Part shown: positions 32,459-40,741 of the stretch, piece after piece
How positions within the stretch are numbered: the first letter of the stretch is position 1
How the letters are laid out: every line of letters starts with the position of its first letter
DNA from: Salinithrix halophila
Lineage (GTDB): Bacteria; Bacillota; Bacilli; Thermoactinomycetales; DSM-45169
Assembly: GCF_042650125.1 (NCBI RefSeq)
Contig: NZ_JBHSAP010000009.1
Span: 186,001-250,000 of the forward strand
Reading direction: 5' to 3'
Length of the DNA stretch: 64,000 nucleotides
Notes under the pieces: generated by a model
Seen by the model: only the letters and a program-made list of their open reading frames with translations
The model's database searches: none
What the model was told of the DNA's origin: nothing
Translations under genes and position numbers: made by a program

Positions 32459-33542
32459 AGGAATCCACGACCCGGTGATACTCTGAAATCGTCGTCTCCC
32501 CGGTCATTACCTTCTCCAGGATCACATCGGACAACGAGCGCATCCCCGCCTTTTGGAAACTTTGTCGAAGCCGAGAAAGGGGAGCACGCTCCACAATCAT
32601 GGGTTGGAATTCCTCCTTTAGGGAAAGCACTTCGAAAGCACCCGTCCGGTTCCGATAACCCATTTGACGACAATCGTGGCATCCCTTTCCGCGACAATCG
32701 CGGCAAATGAGACGGACCAGCCGTTGGGCGGCTACTCCGATCAAGGAAGAGGCAATCCGGTACGGCTCAATGCCCATGTCGAGGAACCGGGTGATGGTAG
32801 AACTGGCATCTGCCGTGTGCAATGTCGACAACACCAGGTGCCCTGTCAAGGCTGCCCGGATCGCGATGTCCGCCGTCTCCTGATCCCTGATTTCCCCCAC
32901 CATGATGATGTTGGGATCTTGGCGTAAAACGGCCCGCAAGCCTCTGGCAAAAGTGAGACCCGCCTTCGGGTTAATCTGGATCTGGTTGACCCCGGACAAC
33001 TGAAATTCAATCGGATCCTCTAAGGTCACCAGGTTGACTTCCTCCCGGTTCAACTCCTGTAGGATGGCATACAAGGTCGTGCTCTTCCCCGCTCCCGTCG
33101 GCCCCGTGACCACTAGCAGCCCACTCGTCCGTTTGATCAGCTGAGTCAACCGTTTTCTTTCCTCCTCCCCCATCCCCAGCTCCTGCAAGGACATCAGTTC
33201 CGATCGGTTACGAAGGAGCCGGAGCACCACCTTTTCCCCATGGAGTGTCGGCATACTAGATACCCGGACATCCACGCGCTCACCGTCGACCGTCAGGGTT
33301 AGCGCCCCATCCTGGGGTAGCCGTTTCTCCCCGATGTCCAAATTCCCCATCACTTTCAACCGTGAAATAAGCGGGTACATCGTCTCCTTCTCCAAGCGAT
33401 CGACCTGAACTAAAAACCCGTCTACCCGTTGCCGGATGCACAGATGATCCGAACGCGGCTCGATATGTAAGTCACTCGCCCGCATTCGAACCGCCTCTTC
33501 CAACAAACCCGAAACGTAAGCCGCCGCATCCAGTTCCACCAC
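32451..33542 (-). CDS. comGA: ComGA, competence pseudopilus assembly ATPase
   Basis: The 363-residue GspE/PilB-type ATPase shows Walker A GPTGAGKST (147-155), Asp box LEDPIEFQ, Walker B IIMVGEIRDQETADIA, and a tetracysteine zinc site (CRDCRGKGCHDC). It powers pseudopilus assembly for DNA uptake. The start is GTG 33542 or 33539, with AGGGGG close by. It heads a seven-gene operon with overlapping genes; no clear ComK box is seen upstream. Confidence 0.93.
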   Translation of the reverse strand: MVELDAAAYVSGLLEEAVRMRASDLHIEPRSDHLCIRQRVDGFLVQVDRLEKETMYPLISRLKVMGNLDIGEKRLPQDGALTLTVDGERVDVRVSSMPTLHGEKVVLRLLRNRSELMSLQELGMGEEERKRLTQLIKRTSGLLVVTGPTGAGKSTTLYAILQELNREEVNLVTLEDPIEFQLSGVNQIQINPKAGLTFARGLRAVLRQDPNIIMVGEIRDQETADIAIRAALTGHLVLSTLHTADASSTITRFLDMGIEPYRIASSLIGVAAQRLVRLICRDCRGKGCHDCRQMGYRNRTGAFEVLSLKEEFQPMIVERAPLSRLRQSFQKAGMRSLSDVILEKVMTGETTISEYHRVVDSYE

Positions 33543-33545
33543 CCC

Positions 33546-33778
33546 CTAAATGATTCCATTGTGTTGCATGACCAATTTCTACAAAAATATCCAATCCCCT
33601 GCCGGTTGATGTCGATTTTTTTCGAAAAATGACCCTTTAACGCTGATGTCTTTTAACAGCCTCCAAACACAGCAAAAGCTCCGACCCCAAATTATGGGTC
33701 AAGCTTGTGCCGGTTCCGAAATATGGACGCCTCCATGGACAAGGTTTGATTTTTTTATTGCTCCCTTTTTTGTAAGCC
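33546..33778. other. Gap between comGA and the tetR operon
   Basis: No gene seen. It holds the perfect palindrome TTTTTCGAAAAA at 33618-33629, about 75 bp upstream of comGA, and a long interrupted inverted repeat AAGCT..GACCC/GGGTC..AGCTT at 33676-33706. Neither fits the ComK pattern (two AAAA-N5-TTTT boxes). Both could be operators. Confidence 0.45.
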
Positions 33779-33831
33779 TTGCTTCTGGTCGCCCCTTCCT
33801 ATATAATGTGCCTAACTAATATTCGTTAGGC
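33779..33831 (+). promoter_or_regulatory. Promoter and palindromic operator of the tetR operon
   Basis: TTGCTT (33779-33784), 17 bp and TATAAT (33802-33807) form a good sigma-A promoter. GCCTAAC/GTTAGGC at 33810-33831, with an 8-bp centre, lies over the start point and fits a TetR-family autoregulatory operator. Confidence 0.75.
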
Positions 33832-33846
33832 AATGGAGGTGATCCA

Positions 33847-34452
33847 ATGCATACAGCCGATCAAATAAAAAAAGCGGCACGTAAGCTTTTTTCCCAACAC
33901 GGATACAAGGAAATTACTGTTTCAAGAATCGCAGAAGAAGTGGGAATTAAAGCCCCCAGCATTTACTCCCATTACAAGAACAAAGAGGATTTGTTTCTTC
34001 AGGTTTTTGAGGAAACCATCCTCGAACACGTCCATCATGTTAAAGAAACGATTAAAAAAACCGAAAATATGGATGTAGAACGACAGTTGTTCCATATGCT
34101 TTACGAAGCTTCTCTATATTACACGCATGACGAAGACAAGATTCAGTTCTTGAAGTACACCATGATTTTCCCACCCCAAAAGTTAAAAGCAGAAATAAAG
34201 AGAAGCTTTTATGAAGCTGAAAAGATGTTTTCCGATATGTTGCGACGCTTATTTGCAGAGGGAATGAAGCAAAAAAAAATCAGAGAACTTCCCATGGAGC
34301 ACCTTCTGAGTTCTTTCTACTGTTTGTTGGACGGGCTGTTCACACAACTCCTTTACAACAACAATCGGACAACCTTCGAGGCGAAACTCCAGCATCTCTG
34401 GTCGATCTATTGGACGGGCATACGGTCTTCCTCTCTAGATTTATGCGAATGA
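33847..34452 (+). CDS. TetR/AcrR family transcriptional regulator
   Basis: The 201-residue repressor has the TetR DNA-binding domain (residues 1-48: ARKLFSQHGYKEITVSRIAEEVGI, KAPSIYSHYKNKEDLF) and a helical ligand domain of low conservation. ATG 33847 follows a GGAGGTG site. It heads an operon with a GNAT acetyltransferase and a YczE/YyaS-type membrane protein, and its promoter carries a palindrome at the start point, so autorepression released by a small ligand is likely. The ligand is unknown. Confidence 0.88.
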   Translation: MHTADQIKKAARKLFSQHGYKEITVSRIAEEVGIKAPSIYSHYKNKEDLFLQVFEETILEHVHHVKETIKKTENMDVERQLFHMLYEASLYYTHDEDKIQFLKYTMIFPPQKLKAEIKRSFYEAEKMFSDMLRRLFAEGMKQKKIRELPMEHLLSSFYCLLDGLFTQLLYNNNRTTFEAKLQHLWSIYWTGIRSSSLDLCE

Positions 34453-34482
34453 TCCATCATCAAGCGAAAAGGTGGAAACCAG

Positions 34483-34911
34483 ATGAAAACCAAACGTGTC
34501 ACAACATCTTCAGAGTTAGAAGAAGTCTTTCGTATAAGAACCACGGTGTTTGTGGAGGAGCAGGGGGTTCCTCTTGAAGAAGAAATCGATGCGTTTGAGA
34601 AGGAAGCTGTTCACGTTCTTGCTTTTTACCATGAGCAAGCGGTTGGTACAGGACGATTACGAATCGTCGAGGATACGGCTAAGCTGGAAAGAATCTGTGT
34701 GTTGGATTCCTACCGTCAATATGGCCTCGGAAGAGCGATCGTCCACGCTCTAGAGGAAATCGCCAAAGAAAAAGGCCTAACCAAAGTCAAGTTACACGGC
34801 CAAACCCATGCCGAGCGTTTCTACAGCCAGTTGGGATATCAAAAGGCCTCGGATGTCTTTATGGAAGAGGGGATCCCTCATCGGTTGATGGTCAAAGATC
34901 TGGGTCAATAA
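34483..34911 (+). CDS. GNAT family N-acetyltransferase
   Basis: The 142-residue enzyme resembles the YjcF/ElaA group: VFRIRTTVFVEEQGVP at the start, AVGTGRLRI, then the acetyl-CoA loop RQYGLGRAIVHALEE and a final GYQKASDVFMEEGIPH. It transfers acetyl to an unknown amine. ATG 34483 has AAAGGTGG upstream. It is the second gene of the tetR operon; modification of a toxic amine is a guess. Confidence 0.82.
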   Translation: MKTKRVTTSSELEEVFRIRTTVFVEEQGVPLEEEIDAFEKEAVHVLAFYHEQAVGTGRLRIVEDTAKLERICVLDSYRQYGLGRAIVHALEEIAKEKGLTKVKLHGQTHAERFYSQLGYQKASDVFMEEGIPHRLMVKDLGQ

Positions 34912-34932
34912 GAAAGGAGTTAGAGAAGGGAC

Positions 34933-35562
34933 ATGCAAGAAATCCGTACAAGGTTTCTCTTTTATATAGTGGGGATTCTGTCCTTCACCCTCGGGATTGT
35001 TTTAACCATTCAGTCCCATCTAGGGACATCCCCCTTTGATGCCCTCCTTGTCGGTTTGTTTCAAACGGTAGGTCTCACCCCGGGAAGTTGGGAAATGATT
35101 ATCGGAGGAATCATGGTTCTCTTCAACGCCATGGCACAACGCCAACCTCCCGAGTACTTAGCGATCCTAACAGCTGTAATCACCGGTGTCTTTATAGACT
35201 TTTGGCTTTGGCTTTTAGGGGGATGGGTTCATCCCGACATGGTAATCAGTCAGTCGTTTTGCGTCGGTTCCGGATTGATACTGGTAGGACTGGGGATTGC
35301 CATCTATCTAAAAGCTCATTTCGCTCCACTTCCAATCGACCGGATGATGCTGGTAGTGCAAGGCTTGACCGGATGGAATGTAGCTGTCTCTCGTACCATG
35401 ATCAGCATCGCAATCTTGGTGCTGGCGTTTATGTTTCAGGGACCCATCGGAATCGGAACGATATTGAGCGTGATTTTTACAGGAACGCTGATCAAATGGT
35501 TCATCCCTTTTGTCGCGAAAATGAGCGCATGGGTATGGCCTAGCCAATATCGTAGTGAATAG
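34933..35562 (+). CDS. YczE/YyaS/YitT-type membrane protein
   Basis: The 209-residue polytopic protein has five or six spans and the family start FYIVGILSFTLGIVLTIQSHLGTSPFDALLVGL. Later pieces IAIYLKAHFAPLPIDRMMLVVQ and TGTLIKWFIPFV fit the YyaS/YczE group of uncharacterised membrane proteins. ATG 34933 has AAGGAGTTAGAG upstream. As the last gene of the tetR operon it could export or import the inducer; that is inference. Confidence 0.78.
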   Translation: MQEIRTRFLFYIVGILSFTLGIVLTIQSHLGTSPFDALLVGLFQTVGLTPGSWEMIIGGIMVLFNAMAQRQPPEYLAILTAVITGVFIDFWLWLLGGWVHPDMVISQSFCVGSGLILVGLGIAIYLKAHFAPLPIDRMMLVVQGLTGWNVAVSRTMISIAILVLAFMFQGPIGIGTILSVIFTGTLIKWFIPFVAKMSAWVWPSQYRSE

Positions 35563-35564
35563 GA

Positions 35565-35594
35565 AAAACCGGCCCGAGTAAGGTGGCCGGTTTT
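35565..35594 (+). terminator. Terminator of the tetR operon
   Basis: AAAACCGGCC/GGCCGGTTTT perfect stem with a ten-base loop and T run. Confidence 0.88.
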
Positions 35595-35617
35595 TGCTTA
35601 TATAGGCCAGCCATCCT

Positions 35618-36112
35618 TTACAAAACAGCTGGTTGGTCTACACCGATATAGATCTCCACAATCGCTTGCTCGGGATTGCATGCCCGTCCATCATAACGTT
35701 CAAAATCATACAGGAAACTTCGGTGAATCTGGTCTGTCTGCTGAAACCACTCCCAGATCTTCATCCATGTTTCTGGAACCACGCGGGAGATTGGACCCTT
35801 GTTAGAAGTAAACACTGCATAGGTCGACACAGGGATATGTAGCTCCTCGATACCCTCCGCCATTTTCACGTGATCGCTTGGACACCCCGCCAACACACGA
35901 TAACTTCCGTTAACCCCCTCTTCATAACGGTGGTATACCCCATAGACCACCGGAGCCGTATCTCCGGCGTTTATCGTCCATATCTTACGGTTGTGAAATC
36001 GTTCCCACAGATGAGGGATTTTCGGTTCTGCTCCCATTTCACAGGCATTGTCTGTCGTAACAGAAATCCCTCGAACATCAAACGCATCGACTGTTACCCA
36101 TTGCAGTTCCAT
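35618..36112 (-). CDS. GyrI-like / AraC effector-binding domain protein
   Basis: The 164-residue stand-alone protein fits the AraC-effector-binding (GyrI/SOUL-like) fold: FDVRGISVTTDNA start, IPHLWERFHN, VVYGVYHRYEEG, YRVLAGC, HIPVSTYAVFTSNKG and FERYDGRACNPE...VEIYIGV. Such domains bind amphipathic small molecules or drugs. ATG 36112 is preceded by GGAGGAACC. No DNA-binding part is present. Single gene convergent with the tetR operon. Confidence 0.8.
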   Translation of the reverse strand: MELQWVTVDAFDVRGISVTTDNACEMGAEPKIPHLWERFHNRKIWTINAGDTAPVVYGVYHRYEEGVNGSYRVLAGCPSDHVKMAEGIEELHIPVSTYAVFTSNKGPISRVVPETWMKIWEWFQQTDQIHRSFLYDFERYDGRACNPEQAIVEIYIGVDQPAVL

Positions 36113-36391
36113 CCATGGTTCCTCCAATCTGGATAGGTGCCAACCACCACGAAGGGAAGTATTTCACTCCTCCTTTCCCATTCGGCACGACTGTTGTGTA
36201 TCCTTTCAAGAAAAATCGCCAAACCTAACGAATAATGTATTCCCTTCTGATGCCGTCAGTGTTGAGAACCCATTTCCATATTTCGTCCCCCTCCTTTTGT
36301 GTCTGTTTTGTTAAAATGGGTAATGGGGTTTTTGGCACAAGTTTAACCGAATGATTCGAAAGCGATTTCAAATGAGTTGTGGAGGGAAACC

Positions 36392-37897
36392 ATGGAACCT
36401 ACTAACGAAAATTCGAACAATCGTGAAGAGCAACTTGCAGAAGCCGTCGGCAGTAAAAAAGTCCGGAAGCTGGACTTCCGGCTGGGAGGTTTCGGCGCTG
36501 CGGTGCCGATGCTGTTTTTTGTTATTTGGGCTGTGTCCACCAGCCTGCTAAACATTACCTCCGAATTGGGACTTGTTCTGGGTGGCGTGCTTGGTCTGGC
36601 TCTCGGACTCTTCCTGTGTAAAAGCAAATGGGAGAATTATGCCCAGGGCATATTTGACGGGATGGCTCAGCCTGTCGGTGTCGTCGCCATTATCGCCTGG
36701 TTCTGGGCAGGGATGTTTGCCCAGGTTCTCCGGACCGGCGGCCTAGTGGAAGGGCTCGTCTGGCTAGGTGAAACTTCAGGCATGACAGGAGCGATGTTCA
36801 CCGCTCTCACCTTCCTTCTCGCCGCTGTCTTCTCCACAGCAGTCGGCACAGGATACGGTACCACCGTGGCCTTTTGCACCCTGATGTACCCGGCGGGAAT
36901 CGCTATGGGCTCCGATCCGGTGGTTCTCTTTGCCGCTATTTTGAGTGGAGCGGCATTCGGTGACAACCTAGCCCCCGTTTCCGACACCACCATTGTTTCC
37001 GCCGTCACCCAAGATGCGGATGTACCGGGTGTGGTGCGTTCACGGTTTAAGTACAGTATAGTAGCCGCTATACCGGCCTTTGTTCTGTTCCTCGTATTTG
37101 GTGGGGGGACTGCCCACGGAGTGGATAACCAAGCGGCAATGGCAATGATGCACGAAGCCTCCAATCCAACCGGGCTCATACTTTTACTTCCTTTCGCCTT
37201 GGTCATCTTCCTCGCCTTAAGGGGTCAGCACCTGATCACTTCGTTAACATGGGGAATCATCTCTTCCATCCCCTTGGTTCTAATTGCGAATCTGGGAACA
37301 CTGGGGGATTTTATCCGGTTTAACCCCGACTCGGATACCATTGTAGAAGGAGCTCTGGTGGAAGGCATCTCCGGATATATGAATATGGCCATCCTCATCC
37401 TATTAATTGTAGCCGCTTCTCATTTGTTGGGACTGGGCGGTACGATGAATGCCATTTCCAGTGCTTTAACCCGGTGGATCCGTGGGATCGTCCGTAGGGC
37501 TGAATTGGCGATCTGGGGAATCGTAACGATCCTAAACAGCGCCATCACCATCAATACCGCGGCCGAAATTGCCGCCGCACCGTTCGTGCGGGAAATTGGT
37601 GAAAAATACCGAATCCACCCCTACCGGCGGGCCAATTTCCTCGATGCCGTCAGTTCTGCTCTCGGCTATATCTTTCCTTGGAGCGCAGCGCTTCTCCTCG
37701 GGTGGACGACCATCAGTGACTTGAAAGGCAAGTATGACTGGCTGCCAGTCGTTTCCCCGACAGAGGTCTTCCCCTATGTCTTCCATGGCTGGTTCTTACT
37801 TCTCGTGATGCTGTTCGCCGCCCTTACTGGATGGGGCCTCCGCTTCAAAGGAAAAGCGGGCGAGGAATTAAAAGAGCCTCCCCAGGATGAAAGATAA
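36392..37897 (+). CDS. Na+/H+ antiporter NhaC family protein
   Basis: The 501-residue protein has about eleven spans with the NhaC family features: GAAVPMLFFVIWAVSTS, STAVGTGYGTTVAF, SGAAFGDNLAPVSDTTIVSA and the LNSAITINTAAEIAAAPF motif. It should exchange sodium (or related substrates such as malate/lactate in MleN-type relatives) for protons. ATG 36392 has GGAGGGAAACC; the frame extends 15 bases further without a site. Single gene between tandem terminators. Confidence 0.85.
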   Translation: MEPTNENSNNREEQLAEAVGSKKVRKLDFRLGGFGAAVPMLFFVIWAVSTSLLNITSELGLVLGGVLGLALGLFLCKSKWENYAQGIFDGMAQPVGVVAIIAWFWAGMFAQVLRTGGLVEGLVWLGETSGMTGAMFTALTFLLAAVFSTAVGTGYGTTVAFCTLMYPAGIAMGSDPVVLFAAILSGAAFGDNLAPVSDTTIVSAVTQDADVPGVVRSRFKYSIVAAIPAFVLFLVFGGGTAHGVDNQAAMAMMHEASNPTGLILLLPFALVIFLALRGQHLITSLTWGIISSIPLVLIANLGTLGDFIRFNPDSDTIVEGALVEGISGYMNMAILILLIVAASHLLGLGGTMNAISSALTRWIRGIVRRAELAIWGIVTILNSAITINTAAEIAAAPFVREIGEKYRIHPYRRANFLDAVSSALGYIFPWSAALLLGWTTISDLKGKYDWLPVVSPTEVFPYVFHGWFLLLVMLFAALTGWGLRFKGKAGEELKEPPQDER

Positions 37898-37910
37898 GAA
37901 ACAACCCCAT

Positions 37911-37957
37911 CCGTCGACAGCAGCTTGAACAACTCCGGCTCTGTCGGCGGTTTTTTT
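37911..37957 (+). terminator. Terminator of the NhaC gene
   Basis: CCGTCGACAG/CTGTCGGCGG stem (with wobble) and a 20-base loop, followed by seven Ts. Confidence 0.75.
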
Positions 37958-37967
37958 CGTAAAAAAA

Positions 37968-37984
37968 CCGCACAACATGTGCGG
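37968..37984 (-). terminator. Terminator of the proline dehydrogenase gene
   Basis: CCGCAC/GTGCGG stem with a five-base loop followed by seven Ts on the minus strand. Confidence 0.88.
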
Positions 37985-38012
37985 ATGTACAAATTAGATA
38001 TCGGCCTTCCTT

Positions 38013-38933
38013 TCAGGATTTGAACATCGACTTTAGTACGAAGCCGACATTGGCCGGCCGTTCAGCGAGGCGACGCATAAAATAGGCGTACCAGTCTCGG
38101 CCAAAGGGCACATAAACCCGAACGGGATATCCTTCCCTCACCAAACGTTCCTGCAACTGTGTCCGAATCCCGTATAGCATCTGGAACTCATACTGGTCTT
38201 TTTGGATTCCCCGGTTCGCGATGAATTGCTTCATATGGTCGATAACCGTGTCATCATGGGTGGCAATGGCAGTAAAGCATCCATTGGTCAAGTGCATCTC
38301 GAGAAGATGAATAAAGTTTTTATCCACATCTGCCTTATCTGGGAAAGCAACACGGGGCGATTCTTTATAGGCCCCTTTGACGAGGCGGAGATTGACTCCC
38401 TCTTTACCGAATACTTCCACGTCCTTCTTGCTTTTGTACAAGCAGGCTTGGATGACCAGACCGATGTGGTCTGGAAATTCGGACCGCACCCGGTTAAACA
38501 ATCGGAGCGTGGCTTCATTGTGGGCATAATCTTCGATATCGATCCGGACAAAATAGCCATACCCGGCTGCCCGGGCAACGATCCCACGTACCTGTTCCAG
38601 GCAAAACGCTTCGTCGATGTCGAGGCCCAATTGCGTAAGCTTAATGGATAAATAGACGGTAAGCTTCTCTTTGGCCGCCGCATCCAAGGTCCGGAGGCAA
38701 TCTTTTGCCGCTTCTTCGGCCTCTTTACGTGTAAAAACGGATTCTCCCAAATGGTCGAGGGTTACTTTGAAGCCTTGTTCATTGAGTGCTTTCGTCTTCG
38801 TTACAGCATTGTCAACCGTTTCCCCCGCCACGAACCGTCGGGCTCCAAAGCGCAGTCCGTAACGTTTTGCCAGCCGATTGGCCGATTGATTTTTAGCCAT
38901 ATACAAAAACATATTTCGCATGATTTGTTCCAT
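38013..38933 (-). CDS. putB: Proline dehydrogenase (monofunctional PRODH)
   Basis: The 306-residue flavoenzyme oxidises proline to P5C at the membrane face, passing electrons to quinone. Pieces of the FAD-binding barrel are VTLDHLGESV, LSIKLTQLGLDID, VRIDIEDYAHNEATL, LRLVKGAYKE, AIATHDD, EFQMLYGI and the C-terminal RVYVPFGRDWYAYFMRRLAERP. ATG 38933 lies after GGGAGGGTG; the longer frame from 38984 has no site. A perfect sigma-54 promoter is 52 bp upstream. The product feeds the P5C dehydrogenase downstream of the regulator. Confidence 0.92.
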   Translation of the reverse strand: MEQIMRNMFLYMAKNQSANRLAKRYGLRFGARRFVAGETVDNAVTKTKALNEQGFKVTLDHLGESVFTRKEAEEAAKDCLRTLDAAAKEKLTVYLSIKLTQLGLDIDEAFCLEQVRGIVARAAGYGYFVRIDIEDYAHNEATLRLFNRVRSEFPDHIGLVIQACLYKSKKDVEVFGKEGVNLRLVKGAYKESPRVAFPDKADVDKNFIHLLEMHLTNGCFTAIATHDDTVIDHMKQFIANRGIQKDQYEFQMLYGIRTQLQERLVREGYPVRVYVPFGRDWYAYFMRRLAERPANVGFVLKSMFKS

Positions 38934-38984
38934 CCTGAACACCCTCCCGCGGAAAAAATGAACCTGTCGGTAACCAGATAGCAC

Positions 38985-38999
38985 GCAAAAACCGTGCCA
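38985..38999 (-). promoter_or_regulatory. Sigma-54 promoter of the proline dehydrogenase gene
   Basis: Minus strand TGGCACG-GTTT-TTGC at 38999-38985 matches the -24/-12 consensus (TGGCACG-N4-TTGC) at every fixed position. It faces the proline dehydrogenase gene and lies below the shared repeated boxes at 39053-39094. Confidence 0.9.
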
Positions 39000-39052
39000 T
39001 GTTTTACCTGACCGAATCTTCGCCGAAAGAGTGGACGCAAAATAGACATGGT

Positions 39053-39094
39053 TGTTAAAATTGTGTTAAGGGACTGTTCAAAAAGTGTCTAAAC
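39053..39094. promoter_or_regulatory. Candidate upstream activator sites between putB and its regulator
   Basis: Two copies of a direct-repeat box lie 22 bp apart: TGTTAAAATTGTGTTAAG (39053-39070) and TGTTCAAAAAGTGTCTAAAC (39075-39094). Each contains two GTTnAA/GTnTAA half-sites 11 bp apart. Their distance of 55-95 bp from the putB sigma-54 promoter suits enhancer sites. They resemble the boxes at 40565-40582. Confidence 0.65.
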
Positions 39095-39143
39095 ATCTGT
39101 AAGCCCTTTCATAATGAAGTCAATTCAACGGGAGGTCGATGGA

Positions 39144-40523
39144 ATGCCAAACGATCCGATCGACAAGGTCGTTTTATCCACGCTTCTAGAAAGTGTGGAG
39201 GAAGCCGTCACCATCGTGAATGAGGAGGCCAAAGTTCACTACTGGAACGAAGCAGCGGAACAACTCTATGGCATTTCTAGAAACGAAATTGTCGGAAAGT
39301 GCATCCTCGACCTCCCGTGGAAATCTCTGATGATACAACGCGTTCTGGAGAATGGTATCCCTATTCGCCACGCATATCACGAGCCCAAGCCAAACGTGCA
39401 CGTACTCATCCATACCACTCCCATTATCGTCAACGGCAAAATCAAAGGTGCCATCTCGACGGAACGCGATGTCACGCAAATCGTTCGGCTCGGCCACGAA
39501 TTAATGCACCATTCAAGCCGGGTGGACGAAACAGTTGAAAACCCTCCTGTGCAAGGGGAGAGCCAGCCGTGGCACCGCATTTTCGGAAGAAGTCCAGCCA
39601 TCCTGGAAGCCATCAGTATGGCACAAAAAGTGGCCAAAACGGAAGCCAACGTGCTGTTGACCGGGGAATCAGGGGTCGGCAAGGAACTGTTTGCCCATGC
39701 CGTTCATCAATCCAGCCTGCGGGCAGAGGGCCCATTTATCGCGATCAACTGCGGGGCCATCCCTGCTCCCCTCTTTGAGAGCGAACTTTTCGGATATGTA
39801 CCCGGTTCTTTTACCGGAGCAGCCCGGAAAGGGCAGGTTGGAAAGCTGGCGCTGACAGACGGGGGGACCCTTTGCTTAGATGAAGTGGGGGAACTGCCTT
39901 TGGAGATGCAGGTAAAGCTCCTGCGTGTCTTGGAAGAAAAAAGTTTTTACCCGATCGGCAGTAATAAACCCGTTCGTGTCAACGTACGAATTATCGCCGC
40001 CACCAATCGGGATTTGCTGAACGAAGTGCGACAAAAGCGATTTCGGCCAGATCTTTATTACCGATTAAACGTCGTGAATCTCCACATCCCCCCTATTCGC
40101 GAACGAATCGAGGACATCCCCATACTGATGCAACATTTTTTACGAGAGTTCTCCGCAAAATACAACCGCCCCATCCCAGAGCCAGAACCCCAAATGATGA
40201 TTCACCTCATGCAGTACCCCTGGCCGGGAAACGTAAGGCAACTGCGAAATACAATGGAACGGCTAGTTATCCTTGCTGTGGATGGGAAAGCCCAGCTCGA
40301 GCATTTGCCGGAGGAAATCCGTTCAGACGAGCCCGGGGCCCTTACTGAGAGAGGCCATAACACGCCCATGCAAACTTCAGCACACCGGAGAAAGTTGAGT
40401 CGGACCGAAATCGAACGTGCGTTGGAGCGAACATATGGCAACAAATCCGCTGCATCGAAGGAGCTCGGCGTGTCCCGAGGCACCTTGTACAATTATTTGA
40501 AACGGCACGGCATCAATAAATAA
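39144..40523 (+). CDS. Sigma-54-dependent transcriptional activator with PAS domain (proline catabolism)
   Basis: The 459-residue protein has an N-terminal PAS domain (about 10-115: EAVTIVNEEAKVHYWNEAAEQLYG), an AAA+ sigma-54 interaction domain with Walker A GESGVGKE (174-181) and a C-terminal Fis-type HTH (NKSAASKELGVSRGTLYNYLKRH). The sigma-54 contact loop reads GSFTGA (221-226) in place of the usual GAFTGA. ATG 39144 follows GGGAGGTCG; a start at 39114 lacks one. It is divergent from putB and precedes P5C dehydrogenase, both with sigma-54 promoters, so it probably senses proline or P5C and activates both. It resembles RocR-type activators. Confidence 0.9.
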   Translation: MPNDPIDKVVLSTLLESVEEAVTIVNEEAKVHYWNEAAEQLYGISRNEIVGKCILDLPWKSLMIQRVLENGIPIRHAYHEPKPNVHVLIHTTPIIVNGKIKGAISTERDVTQIVRLGHELMHHSSRVDETVENPPVQGESQPWHRIFGRSPAILEAISMAQKVAKTEANVLLTGESGVGKELFAHAVHQSSLRAEGPFIAINCGAIPAPLFESELFGYVPGSFTGAARKGQVGKLALTDGGTLCLDEVGELPLEMQVKLLRVLEEKSFYPIGSNKPVRVNVRIIAATNRDLLNEVRQKRFRPDLYYRLNVVNLHIPPIRERIEDIPILMQHFLREFSAKYNRPIPEPEPQMMIHLMQYPWPGNVRQLRNTMERLVILAVDGKAQLEHLPEEIRSDEPGALTERGHNTPMQTSAHRRKLSRTEIERALERTYGNKSAASKELGVSRGTLYNYLKRHGINK

Positions 40524-40537
40524 AGAAAGTTAACAAG

Positions 40538-40582
40538 GTTCAATCCATGGGTTTAAACAACAATGTTCAATAAGTGTTCAAT
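40538..40582. promoter_or_regulatory. Candidate upstream activator sites before the P5C dehydrogenase gene
   Basis: TGTTCAATAAGTGTTCAAT (40564-40582) holds two GTTCAAT copies 11 bp apart and matches the box at 39075. A third GTTCAAT at 40538 with GTTTAAAC at 40551 may be a weaker copy. They lie 65-105 bp upstream of the sigma-54 promoter. Confidence 0.65.
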
Positions 40583-40643
40583 GATGAAAATCCAGCCCTC
40601 CCGTAAAACCGGTCAAACGTGTTATTTTCTCATCAGATCCTAC

Positions 40644-40660
40644 TTGGCATGAAAATTGTT
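40644..40660 (+). promoter_or_regulatory. Sigma-54 promoter of the P5C dehydrogenase gene
   Basis: TTGGCATGAAAATTGTT has GG at -24 and TTGT at -12 with the correct 12-base offset. It departs from consensus only at TGGCAT and in the final TTGT. The leader is about 70 nt. Confidence 0.78.
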
Positions 40661-40741
40661 AATTACCAATACGGAGACGGGTTTGACTGGCTAAGCACCG
40701 CAACCGAACCCGTAATCCCCTAACCCAAGGAGGCTGAACCA

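Noticed and set aside
33546..33640. TTTTTCGAAAAA upstream of comGA as a ComK box
   Set aside because: ComK boxes are AAAA-N5-TTTT pairs; here the order is T-run then A-run with a 2-base gap, so the match fails.
34550..34753. 67-residue frame inside the GNAT gene
   Set aside because: It is an out-of-phase shadow without a ribosome site; the GNAT frame is well supported by family motifs.
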